Below, in pieces: positions 14,372 to 18,245 of a stretch of DNA of 18,245 nucleotides (positions are counted from its first letter, which is position 1; every line of letters begins with the position of its first letter). The notes beneath the pieces were generated by a model. It had not been told where the DNA came from. It did no database searches and worked only from the letters and a program-made list of their open reading frames with translations. Source of the DNA: Microbacteriaceae bacterium (GTDB taxonomy: Bacteria > Actinomycetota > Actinomycetes > Actinomycetales > Microbacteriaceae); contig CANGNR010000013.1 of assembly GCA_947455385.1 (NCBI GenBank), positions 1 through 18,245 of the forward strand, read 5' to 3'. A program made the translations under genes and the position numbers.

Positions 14372-15379
14372 CGCGCAGGCGCAGTCGGGATGCCCCGTAG
14401 CCATCGTTGCAGGACGGTCTCGCGAGTCAGGCAACTCGGCACCGTCAACAAATGCCAGGATGCGCCGGATCGCGCGGGCCGTAGCCATCCAGCGCGATGC
14501 GGTGTCGGCAAACTCAACCGAGTATCCCTGCAGTTGCGCGGCCAAAATCGGCCAGGCCGGGTCGCGATCGGCTCTTTCGAAGTCATCGCAAAGCAGGCAG
14601 GGCCGGCCCGACACCACCGGTGACACCCGAGCGCCGTCGTCGCTGAACACGAGCGCGATGTGGGCGACACCCATTCGCAGCCAGCGCAGGTGTCGCTCTG
14701 GTTCGAGACTGCCGTGAGCCACGAGTATGGCGAGGTTTGTCTTGCCGAGAACCGCGGGGTGGGGCCGATCGAAGACTGTTTCTACCGAGCCGTAGCCCTG
14801 GGTCAAAATGATTTCGGCGGCCTGAGATCGACGGGCAAATCGAGTTCGTGCCGGGTATCCGTCTGGGCCAACGTCGGTCACCTGCACGGCCTCGCAGTCG
14901 CCACTCACGATCTTGCCGATGCCGGCCGCGGCCAGCGCCCTGGCGAGAATCAACCCGGTTCGATCGAGGGTCTCGACATAGACCTGAGTCGTGCTGCGGC
15001 GTTTCAGGATTAACCGTCCATCCACGCGATATCGCAGATTGGCACGAACAATTTCGGCAACCGCCGATGTCACAAACTCGGGAGTCAGCCCGTCGCCATC
15101 ACCCGGCTTGCCCCGAGCCGGCTTTGCCGCCCGCTGCTCTCGCTCTAGAACGGGCTCGAGCTTATGCAGCATTGCTTTTGCTTGCGCGGCCTCAACCCCA
15201 ACATCGGCCGCTACCTCGTTGAAGTCTGGGTCGTGCACCCCCGATTGCAGCAAGCGGATCAGTCTTTGTTCGGCGAGATTTAGCGCCTCGAGCCGGGTTG
15301 CTTTCTGCCCGCTGCCAACCTGCAGCGAGTCGGGGGAGCGCCAGAGCAGGGGAGCCGAGCGAGCGATTCGAATGACCAT
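14336..15379 (-). CDS. Orphan ThiF/TOMM cyclodehydratase-like protein (Rv3196-like)
   Basis: A 347-residue protein resembling the ThiF-related domain of TOMM (thiazole/oxazole-modified microcin) leader-binding cyclodehydratase proteins, kept in this chromosomal spot in many actinobacteria (Rv3196 in M. tuberculosis). Residues 1-120 form a variable front domain. A ThiF-like Rossmann segment begins near 130. The four zinc-binding cysteines are present as CLLC (261-264) and CAC (333-335) in HPDCAC, with the family's DRDPAWP-x-LAAQL between them. The glycine loop expected as GxGxxG reads TLDRTG (137-142), so ATP-dependent adenylation is doubtful. No YcaO partner or precursor peptide is in the window. 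The gene lies 29 bases after the zincin gene on the same strand, and its 3' end overlaps uvrD2. The role is unknown; the family call is by recall of motifs and context. Confidence 0.75.
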   Translation of the reverse strand: MVIRIARSAPLLWRSPDSLQVGSGQKATRLEALNLAEQRLIRLLQSGVHDPDFNEVAADVGVEAAQAKAMLHKLEPVLEREQRAAKPARGKPGDGDGLTPEFVTSAVAEIVRANLRYRVDGRLILKRRSTTQVYVETLDRTGLILARALAAAGIGKIVSGDCEAVQVTDVGPDGYPARTRFARRSQAAEIILTQGYGSVETVFDRPHPAVLGKTNLAILVAHGSLEPERHLRWLRMGVAHIALVFSDDGARVSPVVSGRPCLLCDDFERADRDPAWPILAAQLQGYSVEFADTASRWMATARAIRRILAFVDGAELPDSRDRPATMATGHPDCACALVAGGDVGQKP

Positions 15380-15386
15380 CGCCGAA

Positions 15387-15392
15387 GTATTA
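15387..15392 (-). promoter_or_regulatory. Weak candidate -10 box before the ThiF-like gene
   Basis: On the minus strand TAATAC (15392 to 15387) lies seven bases before the ATG, and no Shine-Dalgarno is visible. The layout echoes the leaderless genes elsewhere in the window, but the hexamer does not end in T and the gene may simply be co-transcribed with the zincin gene upstream. Confidence 0.2.
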
Positions 15393-15408
15393 CAAGAAGT
15401 TGAGACGC

Positions 15409-16764
15409 CTATTCGGCGCTGTCCACAGGGCCTTCGTCGTTGAGCAGGTCGATCAGCATCTGGTCGATGGCGTCTATTGCCCCTGTTTCTGCGCGCAGCT
15501 TGGCAATCAACAGGGTCGGATCATCGATGTCGGGGCTAGTCGGCAGCATGTCGGGATGAGACCAGAGACCATCGCGTTTGGCGACACCAACCTCGTTAGT
15601 AATGCGGCGCCACATCTCGGTTGCCTCGCGCTGTCTGCGCGGCCTGAGCTGAAGACCGACGAGCGTCGTGAAGGTCTTTTCGGCTGGCCCACCCGTGGCT
15701 CGCCTGCGACGAACCGCCTCGGCGATGGCCTGAGACTTTGGCAGCAGCTTGGTCGCTGACTCGGTGACGACCTCGACCCAACCTTCGATCAGCGCAAGAA
15801 TCGTTTCAACTCGTTCGAGGGCGATCTTTTGGTCTTCGCTGTGCTCAGAAATGAGAGCACCGCTTTCGAGTGCCGCCTGAAGCGAGGATGGGTCGCTCGG
15901 GTCAAACCGCTCGGCGAGGCCGGCCAGTTTTTCTGAGTCGATGGTGATGCCGCTCGAGAAGTTTGTGATCTGCTGCACCACGTAGTCGCGCAGCCACTTG
16001 CTGTTTTTGAACAATCGCGCGTGCACCATCTCGCGCACGGCCAGGTAGATGTAGGTCTGGTCGCGATCCGACTCAAAGGAGTCCACGAAAGAGCCGAGGT
16101 TTTGCGGCACGAAGGCAGCCCGCTGGTCTTGAAAGATTGGCAGGCCGATGTCGCCGCCGGTGAGCACTTCGGTTGAGAGACGGCCGATTGCCTCGCCCAA
16201 CTGCATCGCGAACATGGCCGCTCCGATAGAACGCATGAGGCCACCCGCCGATTTCATGCTGCCGGCGAGTTCCTCGGGCAGGTTGCTCTGTAGGTTATCG
16301 GCCAGCGCATTGCTCATGCTTTCGGCCACCGGCTGGGCGAGGGCCTGAAAGAGAGGCATGGCGTCTGCGGTCCAGAGCTCACGGCTCAGCAGTTTTGGTT
16401 CTGAAGTTAGCTCAGAGAGCGCGGTTGCCTGGTTCAACCAGAGCGACCCAATCTTGATTGCGTCTGCGATGTCTTTGCGCTGACTTTCCAAGATGCCCTG
16501 CCCGCCCGTGCGGGCAATCTCGCGTGCCTTTTGCGTTGCCAGGCTCCAGTTGACCGATGAACCGCCGGCCGGCGTCGCCAGCGCCGACTGAATCTGCGCC
16601 AGCAGGTCGGCAAGGGCCTTGGGGTCTTTGGGCAGGCCGGCCGCAGCGGCGAGTTGCTCTGGCGAGAGACCGCCATCCTGGCCCATAAATTTGCGCAGAA
16701 AGTCTTGCAGTTCGTCTTCGTTGGGGTTCTCTGACGAATCTTCGTTGTCGAATGGCTCAGACAA
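15409..16764 (-). CDS. Zincin-2 metallopeptidase-like protein (DUF2342, Rv3195-like)
   Basis: A 451-residue protein of the actinobacterial DUF2342/zincin-2 family. The N-terminal part (about 18-60) matches the usual DFL-x-KFM...GLSPEQLAAAAGLPKDP segment, and a glycine-rich helical region (MRSIGAAMFAMQLGEAIGRLS, in pieces, 177-197) follows. The presumed zinc site is REMVHARLF (244-252), with E245 and H248. This family uses such an ExxH-type variant rather than classical HExxH, and peptidase activity is predicted rather than proven as far as I know. I chose TTG at 16764 because AGGAGG lies four bases upstream and the MSEPF N-terminus is acidic like its relatives. The open frame extends to another TTG at 16821. 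It is transcribed with the ThiF-like gene and is divergent from the PDZ protease gene, as in M. tuberculosis. Confidence 0.85.
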   Translation of the reverse strand: MSEPFDNEDSSENPNEDELQDFLRKFMGQDGGLSPEQLAAAAGLPKDPKALADLLAQIQSALATPAGGSSVNWSLATQKAREIARTGGQGILESQRKDIADAIKIGSLWLNQATALSELTSEPKLLSRELWTADAMPLFQALAQPVAESMSNALADNLQSNLPEELAGSMKSAGGLMRSIGAAMFAMQLGEAIGRLSTEVLTGGDIGLPIFQDQRAAFVPQNLGSFVDSFESDRDQTYIYLAVREMVHARLFKNSKWLRDYVVQQITNFSSGITIDSEKLAGLAERFDPSDPSSLQAALESGALISEHSEDQKIALERVETILALIEGWVEVVTESATKLLPKSQAIAEAVRRRRATGGPAEKTFTTLVGLQLRPRRQREATEMWRRITNEVGVAKRDGLWSHPDMLPTSPDIDDPTLLIAKLRAETGAIDAIDQMLIDLLNDEGPVDSAE

Positions 16765-16768
16765 GGCG

Positions 16769-16774
16769 CCTCCT
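16769..16774 (-). promoter_or_regulatory. Shine-Dalgarno that fixes the zincin-gene start
   Basis: On the minus strand a perfect AGGAGG (16774 to 16769) stands four bases before TTG at 16764. The longer alternative start, TTG at 16821, has no such site. A weak -10 candidate, TAGCGT (16786 to 16781), lies just upstream. Confidence 0.7.
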
Positions 16775-16839
16775 GACTCAACGCTATCTCGAGATTTGAC
16801 GTGACTCGGGAGCGCGACCAAGCAAATTGGCCTTGTTCG

Positions 16840-16852
16840 CCCACAGCGTGGG
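16840..16852. repeat. Short inverted repeat in the zincin/PDZ divergent region
   Basis: CCCAC (16840-16844) and GTGGG (16848-16852) form a perfect five-base dyad around AGC. It lies midway between two divergent start codons. It may be a regulator half-site pair or chance; it is too short to judge. Confidence 0.3.
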
Positions 16853-16863
16853 GTGGTTTGGCG

Positions 16864-16879
16864 CAGCGTTTCGGCGCTG
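16864..16879. repeat. Short inverted repeat over the -35 region of the PDZ gene
   Basis: CAGCG (16864-16868) and CGCTG (16875-16879) pair around a six-base loop. The element covers the position where the -35 of the downstream PDZ protease promoter should be. It is a possible operator with low certainty. Confidence 0.3.
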
Positions 16880-16893
16880 TCTGCTCACCTGCT

Positions 16894-16914
16894 TAGGCTT
16901 TAACCCAACGGAGG
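16894..16914 (+). promoter_or_regulatory. Candidate -10 and ribosome binding site of the PDZ protease gene
   Basis: TAGGCT at 16894-16899 fits a -10 box, giving a transcript start near 16906. GGAGG at 16910-16914 lies four bases before the ATG at 16919 and fixes that start. The intergenic stretch 16765-16918 (154 bases) holds nothing else I can identify besides the two short dyads. Confidence 0.45.
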
Positions 16915-16918
16915 CGCG

Positions 16919-18019
16919 ATGACTTTTTTTGACGACGAACACGGTTCGTCGCAGCCCCAGCGCCACTCGAAGCGCAGGCGCCGAATCGGCACATCCTTGC
17001 TGGTGGTTTTTGGCCTGTGCCTGGGCTCGCTTGCTGCCCTGCCATCTGGCTACGTGGTCGAGCAGCCCGGCCCTGTCTTCAACGTTTTGGGCGAAGACGG
17101 CGGCAACCCGGTGATCTCTATTACCGGCGTCGACACCTACCCGACCTCGGGGGCCCTAGACCTTCTGACCGTGAACGTGCAGGGTTCGCCTGCCAAGCCG
17201 CTGAGCTTCTTGCAACTGTGGAGCCTGAGCCGCAGGGCCGGTTCGATAATCGTGCCGACCGATGAGGTCTACCCGCCAGACCTCAGCACCAAGCAGGTCG
17301 AAGCCCAAGACCAGCAGATGATGCAAGACTCGCAAGAGTCGGCCAAGTTGATTGCGCTCAAGGAGCTCGGCTACAAGGTGCCGTACAAAATCGGCGTGGT
17401 CGAAATAGCGGCCGATAGCCCAGCCAAAAAGGCGTTGAGGCTCGGCGACAAAATCCTCTCGGTAAACGGGGTCAAGGTCTCAAGAATCGATGATCTGCCC
17501 AACTACATTGCGGCGTGGGCCAAGGCCAAGCCGCTTCGTCTCGGCTTGATTCGCGGCTCCAAACGTTTGACCGTCGAGGTCACGCCGCAGAAGCGCACCG
17601 ATGGCAGCTGGCGCCTGGGCATCATCATTGCAAACAGCTACGAGTTTCCGTTCGAAATCAAGACCAGACTCGATGGCATCGGCGGCCCAAGCGGCGGCCT
17701 GATGTTCGCCCTCGGCATCATCGACAAGCTGACTCCGGGCCACCTCAACGGCGGCAAGAAAATCGCCGGCACGGGAACCATTGATCTCGACGGCAAGGTT
17801 GGCCCCATCGGCGGAATCGCTCAAAAGATGATCGGCGCCAGCGAACAGGGCGCCCAGTATTTCTTTGCCCCGAAGTCCAACTGCAACGAGGTGGTCGGGC
17901 ACATCCCGGCCGGTCTCGAAGTCTTCTCGGTGGCCAATATCAAGGACGCCCTGACGGCCCTCGACAAGATTGCACAGGGTGCGTCTCTCGACTCGCTGCC
18001 AACCTGCAATGCAAACTAA
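16919..18019 (+). CDS. Membrane-anchored PDZ/Lon-type serine protease (YlbL/Rv3194c-like)
   Basis: A 366-residue secreted or membrane-tethered protease. Residues 1-23 are basic, followed by one hydrophobic segment (24-41) that acts as a signal anchor, placing the rest outside the membrane. The GYVVEQPGP motif (44-52) is typical of this family. A PDZ domain at about 155-225 has the ADSPA-x-KALRLGD-x-I carboxylate-binding region. The Lon-type (S16) peptidase domain at about 240-350 has the catalytic serine in GGPSGGLMF (S258) and the lysine in GGIAQK (K303), so the Ser-Lys dyad is intact. Bacillus YlbL and mycobacterial relatives act in envelope or checkpoint-linked proteolysis. GGAGG upstream supports the ATG. 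The UPF0182 gene follows after 30 bases in the same operon, as Rv3194c-Rv3193c do. Confidence 0.95.
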   Translation: MTFFDDEHGSSQPQRHSKRRRRIGTSLLVVFGLCLGSLAALPSGYVVEQPGPVFNVLGEDGGNPVISITGVDTYPTSGALDLLTVNVQGSPAKPLSFLQLWSLSRRAGSIIVPTDEVYPPDLSTKQVEAQDQQMMQDSQESAKLIALKELGYKVPYKIGVVEIAADSPAKKALRLGDKILSVNGVKVSRIDDLPNYIAAWAKAKPLRLGLIRGSKRLTVEVTPQKRTDGSWRLGIIIANSYEFPFEIKTRLDGIGGPSGGLMFALGIIDKLTPGHLNGGKKIAGTGTIDLDGKVGPIGGIAQKMIGASEQGAQYFFAPKSNCNEVVGHIPAGLEVFSVANIKDALTALDKIAQGASLDSLPTCNAN

Positions 18020-18049
18020 GTTTTATCCCAATCAAATCGGAGACCCAAA

Positions 18050-18245
18050 ATGACCTCAAGTTCTGTTTCGAACCAGAAGGCCTCGGCTTCTAAGCCCCGT
18101 CGTCCGGCTCGAAACGCGGCGATTATTGTCATCGTGCTCGCGGTTATCGCCGTCAACAGCGCCGGTTTCTACACGAACGCGCTCTGGTTCAATCAGCTCG
18201 GATTCGGCAAGGTATTCACCACGCAGGTGACCGCGGAGTCAACCA
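18050..18245 (+). CDS. UPF0182 family membrane protein, 5' part only
   Basis: The first 65 codons of a gene cut by the window end. GGAG seven bases upstream supports the ATG at 18050. A Ser/Lys/Arg-rich cytoplasmic start of about 21 residues precedes a transmembrane helix (about 22-40). This is followed by NALWFNQLGFGKVFTTQ, which matches the conserved first loop of UPF0182 (TDWLWF...GY...VFTT in relatives). Family members are about 900-1000 residues with several N-terminal transmembrane helices and a large extracellular domain. Their function is unknown. It follows the PDZ protease gene by 30 bases, an adjacency shared with M. tuberculosis Rv3194c-Rv3193c. Confidence 0.85.
   Translation, partial: MTSSSVSNQKASASKPRRPARNAAIIVIVLAVIAVNSAGFYTNALWFNQLGFGKVFTTQVTAEST

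Noticed and set aside
14372..14720. Frameshifted HRDC/tetracysteine end of uvrD2
   Set aside because: Downstream plus-strand frames show no HRDC-like or four-Cys sequence, and the minus strand carries the end of the ThiF-like protein with its conserved CAC motif.
16765..16821. Longer zincin protein starting at TTG 16821
   Set aside because: The open frame allows it, but AGGAGG directly before TTG 16764 and the family-like acidic N-terminus favour the shorter form.

Overview
The window looks like core chromosome from a gene-dense actinobacterium. The best guess is Microbacteriaceae, perhaps one of the small-genome freshwater lineages. Three things support this: moderately high GC, protein families that are largely actinobacterial (DUF3107, AdnAB, a zincin-2 protein, a PDZ/Lon-like protease, UPF0182), and a gene order that, from memory, follows the Mycobacterium tuberculosis block Rv3211 to Rv3193c. 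I see no mobile elements, tRNA or rRNA genes, CRISPR arrays or strong terminators.

Left part (1-3,873): a PHP-domain phosphoesterase (+) converges on a DEAD-box RNA helicase with an RGG-type tail (-). The helicase is divergent from a ferritin-like protein (+), whose stop codon overlaps that of a small three-helix membrane protein (-). The membrane protein is translationally coupled to a DUF3107 protein (-).

Middle part (3,874-10,456): adnA and adnB overlap by 11 bases. They encode the actinobacterial helicase-nuclease that resects DNA double-strand breaks. AdnA has a decayed motor and an intact nuclease, but one of its four predicted Fe-S cysteines is a lysine. AdnB has an intact motor and an intact nuclease.

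Right part (10,457-18,245): an inverted gene for an aminoglycoside-phosphotransferase-fold protein that has lost its catalytic residues (-). It is divergent from nudC-uvrD2 (+), and this UvrD2 stops soon after the motor and lacks the C-terminal tetracysteine/HRDC region. Next come a zincin-2 metallopeptidase-like gene and an orphan ThiF/cyclodehydratase-like gene (both -). Divergent from these are the PDZ/Lon-like secreted protease and the start of a UPF0182 membrane protein (+), cut by the window edge.

Two themes run through the window. First, several genes lack a Shine-Dalgarno sequence and have a TANNNT box 6-7 bases before the start codon, which suggests leaderless transcripts. Second, several proteins have lost catalytic or metal-binding residues typical of their families: the AdnA Fe-S site, the NudC zinc site, the ferritin-like diiron site, the UvrD2 tetracysteine, the kinase active site and the ThiF glycine loop. 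Whether these losses are specific to this genome or shared by its family needs an alignment. I did not find a clearly new multi-gene system; the best leads are the pseudokinase beside AdnAB and the orphan ThiF protein.
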